Source of the DNA: G965220205 sp965220205
Lineage (GTDB): Bacteria > Chloroflexota > Dehalococcoidia > Lucifugimonadales > Australimonadaceae
NCBI GenBank assembly: GCA_965220205.1
Contig: OZ244812.1
Span: 806,001 to 870,000 of the forward strand
DNA: 64,000 nucleotides
Direction of reading: 5' to 3'
The notes beneath the pieces are model-generated. The model did no database searches. It was given only the letters and a program-made list of their open reading frames with translations, and was not told the DNA's origin. Below are positions 17,311-26,318 of the stretch, piece by piece (the first letter of the stretch is position 1; each line of letters starts with the position of its first letter). The translations under genes and the position numbers were made by a program.

Positions 17311-18438
17311 CTAGGTGTCGCGCTCGGTGGTGGGTCCGACCTCGCCGGTGCAGTAGGGGATGAACGCCTTCATGCGGCAGGGCGCGCCGTTCTTGGCGAG
17401 CTCGGCCTCGAAGATCGTGTGAATCTCGCGCTGCTCGTCCTCGTACTCGATCTGCGCGCCGCCCTCGTTGACGCTGACGTCGGAGCCGCCCCAGCGCTGC
17501 GGGGTGCCGTTGCCGGCGCGAAGCGCGAGGTAGCGGGCGGTGGTCGTTCCGGTGTTGAAGTGCTGGTGGAATATCCCCTCCGAGGGAATGATCACCATCG
17601 AGTGTTTCTTCCAGTCGGCCCGCATGGGCTCGTCGCCCACCTGCTGCCAGAGCAGAGAGAAGCCGACGCCGCCCATAATCAAGAGGTGCGGCCCGGTGCT
17701 GTGGCGGTGGGCTTTCTTGTAGGTCCCGACGGGAAACTCGGAGATGTGGGACTTGGTGACGTTCTTGGCGAGCTCGAGGGAGGCGTTGACGCCGCCCGCG
17801 CCGCGCGAGAGGTAGTCCCAGAGCATCATGGTCTGCGCGTTCGGGATGAAGTTGGTCTCCCACTTGCGCCGCTCGTAGAGCGTCCCGCTGGCGGTGAAGT
17901 AGTCCTCAGCGCCCGAGAATCGCTCGCTGAAGGTGAACGAATTGTTGAATACGAACTCGCTGTTGCGCCAGAGGCGAATGATGGGCGGGAGGTTCGTGAC
18001 GGAGATGTAGCGGGCGGGTTCGGCGCCCGAAGCATTGAAGTGCTGGTACCAGGCGTTGAGGGGTATCGCAACGAGGCTCCCCTCGTGCCACTCGAACGTG
18101 GCCTTCTGCCGTTCGTCGGTCCATACGGAGGTGGCGCCGCGGCCGGAGACGATGTACATCGTCTCTTCGTAGAGGTGGCGCTCAGGCTCGGAGCGCCCTC
18201 CGGGCGCGATCTCCACGACGTGGGCGTCGTTGGCGAGCGCAGGGTCGGGGATGTTGATGACGGCGCCCCATCCTCCCTTGCGCTCCCAGGGGCCGAGCTC
18301 GATGTCGTCGAGGTCCTCGAACATGAAGTCCTCGATGACCTTCACGCCCTCGGCCTTCTGCCACTCAAGATAGGCGTCGGGCTCGACGAACTTCTCCAGA
18401 TTGTCCGGCGTCTCTAGCCGGCGTAGTTCCTGAGTCAT
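17311..18438 (-). CDS. bicupin protein (paralog 3)
   Basis: A 375-residue two-barrel cupin. Barrel 1 has ERHLYEETMYIVSGRGATSVW and IPLNAWYQHFN. Barrel 2 has YKKAHRHSTGPHLLIMGG and the paired His of GIFHQHFN. It is closest in layout to paralog 1 in barrel 1 and to paralog 2 in barrel 2. Its TAG stop lies in a CTAG that borders a decayed mobile element. It is transcribed alone, downstream of a hairpin at 18569-18601. Confidence 0.82.
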   Translation of the reverse strand: MTQELRRLETPDNLEKFVEPDAYLEWQKAEGVKVIEDFMFEDLDDIELGPWERKGGWGAVINIPDPALANDAHVVEIAPGGRSEPERHLYEETMYIVSGRGATSVWTDERQKATFEWHEGSLVAIPLNAWYQHFNASGAEPARYISVTNLPPIIRLWRNSEFVFNNSFTFSERFSGAEDYFTASGTLYERRKWETNFIPNAQTMMLWDYLSRGAGGVNASLELAKNVTKSHISEFPVGTYKKAHRHSTGPHLLIMGGVGFSLLWQQVGDEPMRADWKKHSMVIIPSEGIFHQHFNTGTTTARYLALRAGNGTPQRWGGSDVSVNEGGAQIEYEDEQREIHTIFEAELAKNGAPCRMKAFIPYCTGEVGPTTERDT

Positions 18439-18568
18439 GGGGTAGCCTCCACAGTGCGATTGCTATCGACGGTCGCGGCCGCCCGGTGTCCGGGCGGCTG
18501 GCGTAGTCTACCAACAACGCGCAGGGTCTGCTTGGAGGGCGCATTGGCTTGCCCACAGCGTCTCAAGA

Positions 18569-18601
18569 CAGAACCCGCCGACGGGGGCCCCGGCGGGTTC
18601 T
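18569..18601. terminator. strong hairpin, possible terminator
   Basis: agaacccgccg and its complement cggcgggttct form an 11-bp stem around a short GC-rich loop. It lies 23 bp after the stop codon of the gene 18624-19202. No long T-run follows on either strand, so termination is plausible but not certain. Confidence 0.5.
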
Positions 18602-18623
18602 GACCAATCTTGGCGCCCAAAGC

Positions 18624-19202
18624 TCACTCGATGGGAACGAGCTCCGACGAGTAGTTGCACCACGGCTCCTCCTCGGCGGGGCCACAGAGGACGGCTGGGG
18701 CAACCGCCAGCAGCTCATCAGTGATGGCGTCATGGAGACGGAACGACACAGGCTCCCATTCGCCGTAGAATATGAAGTCTGAGGCAGCTCCTCGGAAGCC
18801 GCGCTCGAACGCTACGGCGATAGCTCCGTGGACGTTGGCAAAGAGCCCGCCAAGGTCCTCGTCGTAGCCTACGTCGAGGACCGAGGTGATGTCGTTCTCC
18901 AACCCCTCGGCTCCCCACACCACACGTATCTTGACTTCCTGATCGGCCTCGAGGCCTGCGGCGACGAACCATATCCCGTGGTCGCGTATGCGGCCCTGAG
19001 GGTACTTGATGAAGGTCGGGTGCACCTCAAAAACGACGCTTGGCCCACTCTGCGCGGCTTGGCCTTGCGGCGCTCCGCTCACCGGAAACACGGGTTGCAG
19101 CGCCAGTCCCGCTACGGCAAACCCTAGCATCACGGCGGCGATGACTATCAGTCTCCTTGGACGCAACCACGAGGCGGCCATTTCCTTACTCATGTAGTGC
19201 AC
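18624..19202 (-). CDS. membrane-anchored or secreted protein of unknown function
   Basis: A 192-residue protein. After a basic start (MSKEMAASWLRPRR) there is a hydrophobic segment IVIAAVMLGFAVAGLALQP (about residues 20-38), so it is probably exported or anchored, with about 150 residues outside. I do not recognise the outer domain. It has an aromatic-rich VVFEVHPTFIKYP and two late Cys residues (CGP, CNYS) that could form a disulfide. It follows the permease gene 19324-21120 after 121 bp on the same strand. Confidence 0.6.
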   Translation of the reverse strand: MHYMSKEMAASWLRPRRLIVIAAVMLGFAVAGLALQPVFPVSGAPQGQAAQSGPSVVFEVHPTFIKYPQGRIRDHGIWFVAAGLEADQEVKIRVVWGAEGLENDITSVLDVGYDEDLGGLFANVHGAIAVAFERGFRGAASDFIFYGEWEPVSFRLHDAITDELLAVAPAVLCGPAEEEPWCNYSSELVPIE

Positions 19203-19323
19203 CTCCCTGTATTTCGTTCACCCGACGGGGAATGGATGAGGCGCGGCGCTGTTCGGGGTTGCGCGTCGCGCGTGCGGCCCGTCCGTCCAGTCTCGCTTCG
19301 GTCTGCTGTCTGTTTCTCACGGG

Positions 19324-21120
19324 TCACGCACTTGCCGAGGCAGGGGCGCTGGCCGGCTGCGGCAGCCCGGCGCGGGCGCGCATGTCCTGCCGGAGTCCTA
19401 CGCGCCGCGCGAACTCTCTCATCACCAAGGCCACTCCCATCGTCATACCCATGATGACCAGGCCGACGATCCCCGCGGCCTCCACTTGGCCAACGTCGGC
19501 TCCGCCCCACTCCAACGCGAGGAGTGAGAGGGTGACCGTTTCCCTCGAGGCCAACAGGATGATGCTGGACGTGGTCGAAGCGGCTGAAATGAAGTTCAGC
19601 ATCCCGATCAACACCATCGTCGGCATCAGCACAGGTATGACTACGCGGACGTAGGTCCTCACCCAGCCCGCTCCCGAAACGCGGGCCGCCTCTTCCAGGT
19701 CGCCGCCGAGCTGCACCAGTACGCCCTTGAAGATGTTGGTGCCGGTGGTGTTGCCGGAGATGATGACCACCAACACCAGCGCCCAGATGGAGCCGTACAG
19801 CCAGCTAAGAACAGGCACGCTCAGGAACAGCATCAACAGGCCCAGCGCTGACAGGATGCCGGGGAACGCGGCCGAGACCCAGATGATGGAGTCCAGCGTC
19901 GATCTCAGCCGCCACCTGCTGCGCACGATGAGGTAGGCGACTAGGGAGAAGAGTATCGGACTGGCGATTCCGGCCGTGATGGCTAGGATCACCGTCGTCC
20001 GCAGACCGGTCAGGAACAGCTCGTCGGCGAAGACTCTATTCCAGTGGTCGAGGGTCCACGTGGGCGTTGCGTTGAAGAAACCCACGTGGTTCATAAAGCT
20101 GCCGATGATCAACACCAGGATCGGCAATGCGGTGAGCACAATCAGGAGCATGGCGATGGCCCCGAACAGGACCCACTTCCAGCCGCCCAGGTCAATCAGG
20201 CCCGGTTTGAAGCTCCCTGTTATCGTGGTGTAGTGGCGGCGGCGGGTGACCCAGCGCTGCAAGGGGAAGATGAGGCCGATGATCAACAGCGTCATGCTGG
20301 CGGTCACGACTGCGGGCCCGTACATAAACTGGGAGGTCTGCAGGTAGATGAGCGTCGAGTAGACGTAGAACCCCCACCTCGCGCCCAGCAGCCACTCCGT
20401 TTCGAATCCCTGGAAGATGCGGATGAGCTGCAGAGCGAACACCAAGATGAGGGGCGACGCCATCACTGGCAGCGTCACCTTTATGAGCGTGCCGAACTTG
20501 GAAGCGCCGGAGACCCGGCCCGCCTCCTCAAGCGACTGGTCCATGTTGCGGAAGGCGGGAGTGAAGAGAATCACCTTGTAGGCGATGCCGTCCGCCATGA
20601 GTCTGGCGAAGACGATGCCTTCGAGGCTGAATATGTTGAAGGGGCCTTCCTCCACGAACGGCAGCGTGGAAAGGGCCACGTTGAAGAAACCGGTCGATGG
20701 GGAGAGCATCATCATCCAGCCGAGGGTGCTAGCGATGCCCGGGAACATGAACGCGACCCAGAACATGAACTCGATGCCGTGGGAGAAGGGGATTCGGGTC
20801 CGAGCGAGGATCATCGAGATGGCCACGGCGACAGGGAACGAGATGATGATCACGAGGAACCAGACGAGGAAGGAGTTCCACAGCGCCGGCAGTATGCGCG
20901 GGTCGCTCCAGGCCTCTGTCCAGTTGCTCAACCCCCACTCGCGAGGGGGAATGAACACGTCGCGCGAAACGTCAAAGCTGAACCAGAAGAGGATCAGCAT
21001 CGGCAGGATGAGGTAGACGCTGAGCGAGATGATGACCAGCGCCATGATGAACGTGCCCATCTCCGCTCTCAGGAACCTGCTGAGAGGGAAGCGGGCCACG
21101 CTGCGGGTGCGCAATGCCAT
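19324..21120 (-). CDS. fused two-domain ABC importer permease (Fe3+/polyamine-type)
   Basis: A 598-residue permease carrying two binding-protein-dependent permease domains in one chain. Each has about six membrane segments and an EAA-type loop: LEEAGRVSGASKFGTLIKV (about 200-218) and LEEAARVSGAGWVRTYVRV (about 482-500). This double layout is typical of FbpB/ThiP-like importers. It lies downstream of a matching solute-binding lipoprotein (21249-22598). No ATPase gene is adjacent, so an ATPase must come from elsewhere in the genome. Confidence 0.9.
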   Translation of the reverse strand: MALRTRSVARFPLSRFLRAEMGTFIMALVIISLSVYLILPMLILFWFSFDVSRDVFIPPREWGLSNWTEAWSDPRILPALWNSFLVWFLVIIISFPVAVAISMILARTRIPFSHGIEFMFWVAFMFPGIASTLGWMMMLSPSTGFFNVALSTLPFVEEGPFNIFSLEGIVFARLMADGIAYKVILFTPAFRNMDQSLEEAGRVSGASKFGTLIKVTLPVMASPLILVFALQLIRIFQGFETEWLLGARWGFYVYSTLIYLQTSQFMYGPAVVTASMTLLIIGLIFPLQRWVTRRRHYTTITGSFKPGLIDLGGWKWVLFGAIAMLLIVLTALPILVLIIGSFMNHVGFFNATPTWTLDHWNRVFADELFLTGLRTTVILAITAGIASPILFSLVAYLIVRSRWRLRSTLDSIIWVSAAFPGILSALGLLMLFLSVPVLSWLYGSIWALVLVVIISGNTTGTNIFKGVLVQLGGDLEEAARVSGAGWVRTYVRVVIPVLMPTMVLIGMLNFISAASTTSSIILLASRETVTLSLLALEWGGADVGQVEAAGIVGLVIMGMTMGVALVMREFARRVGLRQDMRARAGLPQPASAPASASA

Positions 21121-21193
21121 TGCGTCTCCAGACCTCGGTCTTAGGTGCTTCTCGATCTAGGCAACGTCGGCGCGTTTAGCACGCTCGGGCTGC

Positions 21194-21231
21194 GGTGGCC
21201 AGGGACAGAATCGTGCTGCTCCCTGGCCACC
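21194..21231. terminator. intercistronic hairpin between binding-protein and permease genes
   Basis: ggtggccaggga (21194-21205) is the exact complement of tccctggccacc (21220-21231), giving a 12-bp stem with a 14-base loop. It sits between the binding-protein stop codon and the permease start. Hairpins here are known in importer operons to cut downstream expression and stabilise the binding-protein message. There is no T-run. Confidence 0.65.
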
Positions 21232-21248
21232 GTGCAACCCGTCGTCCT

Positions 21249-22598
21249 CTACGGCGTGTAGATCACGCCAAGCTCGTCGTACAGCGCTCTCATGTAGTCG
21301 AGCGTCTCCGACCGGGCCTCCTCGAATTCCTGGCTGCCCTGGTCGATGATAGTCACGGCTCCCTTCTCGACCAGCTCAGGCAGCTTCTGCACTCTCGCCC
21401 AGTGCCAGTCGGGGACCTTGCCTTGCCCGACGTCTGCCCGCAGCTTCGGGTTCGGGGCAAGGTCGCGCGTGAAGTTGATGTCCGTCTCCATGCCATCCTG
21501 GCTGTACCACCAGTTCAGGAAGAGCTGGGCGGCCTTGGGATTCGGCGCCTTGTCGATCACAGACCCGGTCCCCCGGACCTCCGCCGACAGTCCCTCGTCC
21601 ATGACGATGGAGTCGGTAATGGACGCCAGCGGCAGGCCCGATTCCGCCAAGGGCCGAATCTCTCTGTCGCAGCCGAAACCGAAGGCTACGGCGCCGCGAG
21701 CCACCAACTCGGCGCAGCCGCGGTAGTCGGAGAAGTCCAAGAGGTGGTTGTCGACGGCCGCGTTTCGCGTGATGCCGTCCCAGAACGGTTGGCCAAGGGC
21801 CAAGTGGATGCGGACGCGAGTGGTCACGCCGCTGCCCTGCGTCGCGTACCCCGCCATGGCGACCTCGCCCGCCCACTTCGGGTCGGTGAGGTCCCAGTAG
21901 GAGGTGACCTCGGCCGCCTCCTCGGCGCTGAGCCGGTCGGTGTTGTACCAGACGTTCTCCAGATTGTCGATGAACAGGTCCGAGGCCATCGAGTAGAGGT
22001 TTTCGACGTCGGTCCACCATACCTTCTCGGACAGGTGCCAGGTCTCGGGAGTGCGGTTGAGTATGGTGGGCTCGATGACCAACGGCACAACGGGCGCTAG
22101 GGCGCCAGCTTCGGCCATTCGTTGGGTCGACGAGGTGCCGCCGAAGTTGAAGTCGGCGGTGTAACGGCCGCGGGCGCGCTCGGCCAGGATGCGCGTGGTG
22201 TTGGCGCTGCCGCTGCCGGTGCTGGCGATGACTCTCAATCCGAACTTGTCGCCGAACTGTTTGAGCGTGTCCCGGATGTGCCGTGAGTCGCTCCCGCCCA
22301 AGCTGAGGACAATCGTTCCTTCCGCCTGAGCGTCAGCGACGAGCTGGTTCCACTGGGCCTGGAAGGACTCGTCCGGGGTTGGCGTTGGCGGCGCCGCTGT
22401 CGGCGTAGGGGGCGGAGTGGCGCCAGGCGGCAGCGGCGTCGGGGTCGCCGTCGGGGCGGGGATGGGGGTCGGCGTAGACGTGGGCGCCGGCGTAGGCGTG
22501 GGGTCTTCCGATCCACACGCGGCAAGCACGCCCACGAGCCCTAATGCAACCAGAACCAGCCAGAGTCGCACGGAGCCGCCTCGCTTTCTCATGCTCAA
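21249..22598 (-). CDS. ABC importer solute-binding lipoprotein (Fe3+/polyamine-type)
   Basis: A 449-residue binding protein with a lipoprotein signal peptide (lipobox LAAC, Cys28). A Pro/Thr-rich linker (about 32-75) follows, then a type II periplasmic-binding fold (AQAEGTIVLSLGG, YNTDRLS, WDLTDPKWAGEVAM, GFGCDREIRPLAESG). The family binds iron, thiamine or organic anions, and the ligand cannot be read from sequence. It is the first gene of the operon with the fused permease. The start has GGGAG upstream. Confidence 0.9.
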   Translation of the reverse strand: MSMRKRGGSVRLWLVLVALGLVGVLAACGSEDPTPTPAPTSTPTPIPAPTATPTPLPPGATPPPTPTAAPPTPTPDESFQAQWNQLVADAQAEGTIVLSLGGSDSRHIRDTLKQFGDKFGLRVIASTGSGSANTTRILAERARGRYTADFNFGGTSSTQRMAEAGALAPVVPLVIEPTILNRTPETWHLSEKVWWTDVENLYSMASDLFIDNLENVWYNTDRLSAEEAAEVTSYWDLTDPKWAGEVAMAGYATQGSGVTTRVRIHLALGQPFWDGITRNAAVDNHLLDFSDYRGCAELVARGAVAFGFGCDREIRPLAESGLPLASITDSIVMDEGLSAEVRGTGSVIDKAPNPKAAQLFLNWWYSQDGMETDINFTRDLAPNPKLRADVGQGKVPDWHWARVQKLPELVEKGAVTIIDQGSQEFEEARSETLDYMRALYDELGVIYTP

Positions 22599-22643
22599 TC
22601 TCCCACTCGCCTAAGCTCAGAATCGAATGTCGTTGACTCCCCA

Positions 22644-22671
22644 GCGATAAGCTAGATTGCGATTTTGTCAC
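22644..22671 (-). promoter_or_regulatory. weak candidate promoter of the binding-protein operon
   Basis: Read leftward, GTGACA (22671-22666) and TATCGC (22649-22644) are 16 bp apart, about 45 bp upstream of the ATG at 22598. The match to sigma-70 consensus is only partial. Confidence 0.3.
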
Positions 22672-22864
22672 AATCCGGGAGCCAGTTGGCGCGAAGTCTA
22701 TGCAGCGTTGTGGAGGGGCGTCAAGGCGCGGCCGGCGAGTGTGGTAGAGCAGAAGGGATGTTTCGTAGGCGGAGGCGCGACTTGAGCGCAGACGGGACGC
22801 GCCAGCTTCGCGGGAAGCAGACACGACTCGGACACTTGCGCCGCGATCTACGCTACGAGAGGAA

Positions 22865-24070
22865 TCACCCGCCGAGCGCGACGCTAGCAAGGCGCGGCAG
22901 GAAGCGGAGGGCGTTCTCTCCGAGTATCTTGATCTTGGCGCTCTCCGACAGGTCGTCTTGGCCGGTGACGTCCGAGACGCCGTCGGGCCAGGGCGTCTGC
23001 GTGTGCGGGTAGTCGGTCGAGAAGGCCCACACGTCCTCGCCGAGCGCCTCGACGCAGTGGGCGAGCTCGTGTTCGCCGACGTCGATGGCGCACAGGAGCT
23101 GACCTCCCGCGACGATCTCCGAGGGACGCCGCTGCATGTAGGGCGTTGCGCGGGCGCCGGGGTAGTAGCTCTCGTCGAGCTTCTCGATGAACCAGGGCAT
23201 CCAGCCCGCGCCGTTCTCGAACAGTCCGACGCGGAGCCGCGGGAACAGGTCGAATACGCCTCCGCCGATCATCGCGCCCAGAGCGGTCATCCCGCCCCAG
23301 CCCTTCAGGACGGGCCGGCTGAACGCGGCGTAGTCCAATGCCTGCGCGCCCGGCGTGTAGGGCGGATGCATGGGGTCGCCGTGCACCCACAGCGGCATAT
23401 CGAGGTCCTGCGAGAGCTGGTAGAGCGGATGGAGGTCCGGGTTGTCGAGCAGCCTGCCGTCGGGGAAGGCGCGCGGCATGAAGAGCCCCCCGAAGTTCGC
23501 GTCCTGCTCCGTCCAGAACCGCAACTGCTCCATCGTCTCGGGGATGTCGCGCATCGTGGCGTTCGCCAGCCATACGAGTCGTCCGCCGGAGCCCGCGCAG
23601 AAGTTGCTCATATAGCGGTTGTAGGCGCGGTAAAGGGCGCCCTCGAACCCGGGATCCCGCAGCGCGGCGAAGCCGTCGGACTGGCTCGCGAACATGACGC
23701 TGATGTCGATGTCCGCCTTGTCCATGTCGCGAAGGCGCAGGGCGGGGTCCCAGTTGACAGCGGGGTCGATGCCCCTGCCGCTGGCGACGACGCCGAGCGT
23801 GCGGTCGGCGACGCTCTCGCCCGGGACGAGCCCGCGCGGAGGAGCGTCGAACACGTCGCGCACGCCGAGCGGACGCAGCGGGGGGTTGGTCCACACCTCG
23901 GCGAGCCCTGTCTCTCCAGGGCGCTTCTGGCGCTCCTTGACGCCTGCGCTGAACCGATCGTACTGGGCGCGGTACTCCGGGTCGATATGGTCCCGGTAGG
24001 TCCGGTCGAGGTCCCAGTACTCGCGCATGTGACTGTCGGTGTCGATGACGACATGTCCGTGGTAAGCCAT
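22865..24070 (-). CDS. amidohydrolase-family protein (COG2159-like), paralog 1
   Basis: I chose the ATG at 24070, where CGAGGAG lies 7 bp upstream. The 401-residue TIM-barrel protein has VVIDTDSHMREYW (first metal motif, with DSH instead of HxH), LWVHGDPMHPPYTPG (mid-barrel His) and FSTDYPHTQTPWPDG (late Asp). Proteins of this type hydrolyse or decarboxylate aromatic and enol acids. The Zn-alcohol dehydrogenase gene lies upstream on the same strand, 43 bp away. Confidence 0.85.
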   Translation of the reverse strand: MAYHGHVVIDTDSHMREYWDLDRTYRDHIDPEYRAQYDRFSAGVKERQKRPGETGLAEVWTNPPLRPLGVRDVFDAPPRGLVPGESVADRTLGVVASGRGIDPAVNWDPALRLRDMDKADIDISVMFASQSDGFAALRDPGFEGALYRAYNRYMSNFCAGSGGRLVWLANATMRDIPETMEQLRFWTEQDANFGGLFMPRAFPDGRLLDNPDLHPLYQLSQDLDMPLWVHGDPMHPPYTPGAQALDYAAFSRPVLKGWGGMTALGAMIGGGVFDLFPRLRVGLFENGAGWMPWFIEKLDESYYPGARATPYMQRRPSEIVAGGQLLCAIDVGEHELAHCVEALGEDVWAFSTDYPHTQTPWPDGVSDVTGQDDLSESAKIKILGENALRFLPRLASVALGG

Positions 24071-24113
24071 GATTCGACTCCTCGCCGGCTGGCGTCGGCG
24101 CAACTAGGGTTGG

Positions 24114-25211
24114 CTACGGGACGACGGTCACGTGAATCGCGCCCGGCTCGCCGCGTCCGCCGGCGGTGTCCAAGGCATGGAGCACCTGCTCCAGCGGGAA
24201 CTGGTGGGTGGACATCTCCAGGAGCTCCGGGTGCTTGCCCGAGGTCAGGTAGGCGATGGATTCCGAGACGGAGGAGTACGAATGGCCGTGGGCGGTCTTG
24301 ATCGTGATGTCCTTGCGCCGCCGCGGGCCAACGTCGCTCAGCGAGATCGGGGCGTCGCCCGCGCCCGCCAGCACGACGGCGCACTCCTTACTAGCGACGG
24401 CGAGCGACTCCGCGACAGCGCTCTCGCCTCCGCCCGTAATGTTCACGACGACGTCCACGCCGTGCCCGTGCGTGACCTCTTCGACGCGCTCGCGGAAGTC
24501 CTCGGTCTCAATGTCGATCGTGTAGTCGGCGCCGAGCTTGCGCGCCATGTCGAGGCGCACCTTGTCGCGCGTGAGTCCGGTCACGATGACGCAGTCCGCT
24601 CCGGCCTGCTTCGCGGCGAACGCGGACGATAGGCCCATCTGACCGGGGCCCTGGATGAGGACCGTCTTGCCCCGTTGCGCTCCGCCGTAGCGGCAGGCCC
24701 ATTCGATGCCGTTGGCGAGCGGCAGGTAGAGCGCGAGCACGGAGGGGGAGATCGGCTGGTCGATCCGGTGCATGATGGTGTTGGCGGGGAGGTACATGTA
24801 GCGGCCGAACCCGCCCCACAGCGACGGCCAGACGTCGACGGTGCTCGAGCCGTGACGCAGCAGGGTGCCGTACCCGCGGTCGGTCTGGTTGCAGAAGCGG
24901 TAGCGTCCCGTGTAGCAGTACTCGCAGTGGAAGCAGGGGACGTACTCCTCGGGGATGACGAGATCGCCCTCCTTGACGCCCCACCGTTCCTCGGCCTTCT
25001 TGCCGATGGCGGCAACGACGCCGACGTTCTCGTGGCCCATGATGCGCGGCTTGGGGACGCTTCCCTGGTAGGACCGCACGTCGCTGCCGCAGATGCCGAC
25101 GGCCTCAATCTTGAGGAGGCCCTCCTCTTCCGTGAGCTCCGGGGCGTCGTACTCCCGGAACTCGAATTGCCTGGGCGCAATGAGCGTTGCCGCCTCGATC
25201 TTGTCTGCCAT
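24114..25211 (-). CDS. zinc-dependent alcohol dehydrogenase (MDR family)
   Basis: A 365-residue medium-chain dehydrogenase, started at the ATG at 25211 with GAGAGG upstream. Catalytic zinc residues are Cys in VGICGSDVR and His-Glu in MGHENVG. The structural zinc loop is CFHCEYCYTGRYRFC. The NAD(P) site is IQGPGQMGLSSAFAAKQAG. It probably oxidises an alcohol or diol made in the surrounding catabolic steps. The substrate is not evident. Confidence 0.88.
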   Translation of the reverse strand: MADKIEAATLIAPRQFEFREYDAPELTEEEGLLKIEAVGICGSDVRSYQGSVPKPRIMGHENVGVVAAIGKKAEERWGVKEGDLVIPEEYVPCFHCEYCYTGRYRFCNQTDRGYGTLLRHGSSTVDVWPSLWGGFGRYMYLPANTIMHRIDQPISPSVLALYLPLANGIEWACRYGGAQRGKTVLIQGPGQMGLSSAFAAKQAGADCVIVTGLTRDKVRLDMARKLGADYTIDIETEDFRERVEEVTHGHGVDVVVNITGGGESAVAESLAVASKECAVVLAGAGDAPISLSDVGPRRRKDITIKTAHGHSYSSVSESIAYLTSGKHPELLEMSTHQFPLEQVLHALDTAGGRGEPGAIHVTVVP

Positions 25212-25378
25212 AGGGGCGCCTCTCGTGTCTGGTCTCATGCCTTGGTCTCATGGAGACCAGGGCCGCCGGTGTGCGTGGTCACGAGGAATCTACTACAAAT
25301 CGGCGCGCCGCGTTGTCCCGGCCCCGTCTATACTCAGTTCGAACGGTACTCATCTCAATCGAGTGCGGGAGGTTTGCG

Positions 25379-25747
25379 ATGCTGTTTCTGGACCACACGA
25401 TTGTGCCGACCCACGACAAAGAGGATTCGGCCCGCTTCATCGCGCGGATGTTCGGGCTCGAGTACGAGGGCCCGTGGGGCCACTTCGCGCCGGTGAAGGT
25501 GAACGACACCCTGTCGTTGGACTTCGACACGCGGGAGGGGTTCGGCCGCCACCACTACGCGTTCCTGGCCACTGACGAGGAGTTCGACGCGATCCTCGGC
25601 CGCGTCAAGGGCGAGGGCGTGAAATTCGGCAGCGGGCCCGGCTCGACGGAGGACGGCGAGATCAACCACTTGCACCAGGGCCGCGGCTTCTACTTCCGCG
25701 ACGCGAACGGCCACAGCTGGGAAGTGATCACGCACACCTACGTGTAG
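25379..25747 (+). CDS. VOC-family (glyoxalase-fold) protein
   Basis: A 122-residue protein, started at the ATG at 25379 with GGGAGG upstream. It has the paired beta-alpha-beta-beta-beta pattern: LFLDHTIVPTHD (His ligand), HHYAFLATDEEFDAIL and the C-terminal GFYFRDANGHSWEVIT (Glu ligand). VOC members include extradiol dioxygenases, isomerases and resistance proteins. At this size it is more likely an isomerase or lyase-like member. A TATACT box lies at 25329-25334 without a clear -35. Confidence 0.82.
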   Translation: MLFLDHTIVPTHDKEDSARFIARMFGLEYEGPWGHFAPVKVNDTLSLDFDTREGFGRHHYAFLATDEEFDAILGRVKGEGVKFGSGPGSTEDGEINHLHQGRGFYFRDANGHSWEVITHTYV

Positions 25748-25790
25748 CGCCGCGCGCTGGGGAGCCGGCACCCGCGAGGGACCGCTGCCG

Positions 25791-26219
25791 CTAGAAGGGC
25801 AGCTCTTTCGGCTCGACGCGCTCAGCGCCGGGGCCCGTGCGACGGCTGGGCACGATGTGTCCGCCGATCAGGCGGTCCGACCCTTGCTCGGAGCCCGTGC
25901 GGAGCATGATGAGTTTCGTGTCGCCCGAGCTGTGGAACCAGTACGACGACCCCTTCGGCAAGAACACGGCGTCGTACCGGTTGGCGAGGACAACGTTCTC
26001 GTCGCGTTCGATGTGGAACGTCGCCTGGCCGTCGAGGATGTAGAAGGCGTGGTCCTCGGCGGGGTGGCAGTGCATGACGTTCTCGCCGCCCGCGTCGTAG
26101 CGCTTGATCACGCCCGAGAGCTCGTCGGAGCCGGGCAGCAGGATGTCTCCCGAGCCGGCGAGGATGTCCTCGTCGAGGAACGTAAACACCTTAGCGGCGG
26201 TCTTGCGTTCGGTTGCCAT
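25791..26219 (-). CDS. single-domain cupin protein
   Basis: A 142-residue cupin with motif 1 as NVMHCHPAEDHAFYILDGQ (about residues 48-66; HxH with a later His and Asp/Glu) and motif 2 as LPKGSSYWFHSSG (about 91-103). All usual metal ligands look present, so it probably binds Fe or Mn. It lies 44 bp from the convergent VOC gene and downstream of an amidohydrolase gene read the same way, which suggests shared catabolic use. Confidence 0.82.
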   Translation of the reverse strand: MATERKTAAKVFTFLDEDILAGSGDILLPGSDELSGVIKRYDAGGENVMHCHPAEDHAFYILDGQATFHIERDENVVLANRYDAVFLPKGSSYWFHSSGDTKLIMLRTGSEQGSDRLIGGHIVPSRRTGPGAERVEPKELPF

Positions 26220-26318
26220 GCCGTTCCCCTCTCAGCTTGACACAGCCGGGCCTTGCTCGGCGCGAGCGGGCGTGGGGCCCGCTCGGCCGAGACTGGCTGG
26301 GGTTGCTTACGCGAGGGT

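Larger units (their letters stand above)
15909..17314. mobile_element. decayed CTAG-flanked element interrupted by an IS481-type insertion
   Basis: CTAG at 15909-15912 is followed by ggaatctctgaacgactcg, matching the IS5-type end. CTAG at 17311-17314 is preceded by gacagcgctatcc, a diverged version of the other end type. Most of the interior is an IS481-like element, with ends around gaccgggcacataggtaac (15961-15979) and its complement (about 17204-17222). The simplest reading is an old CTAG element with a second IS inside it. The right CTAG is the stop codon of the bicupin gene 17311-18438. Confidence 0.5.
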
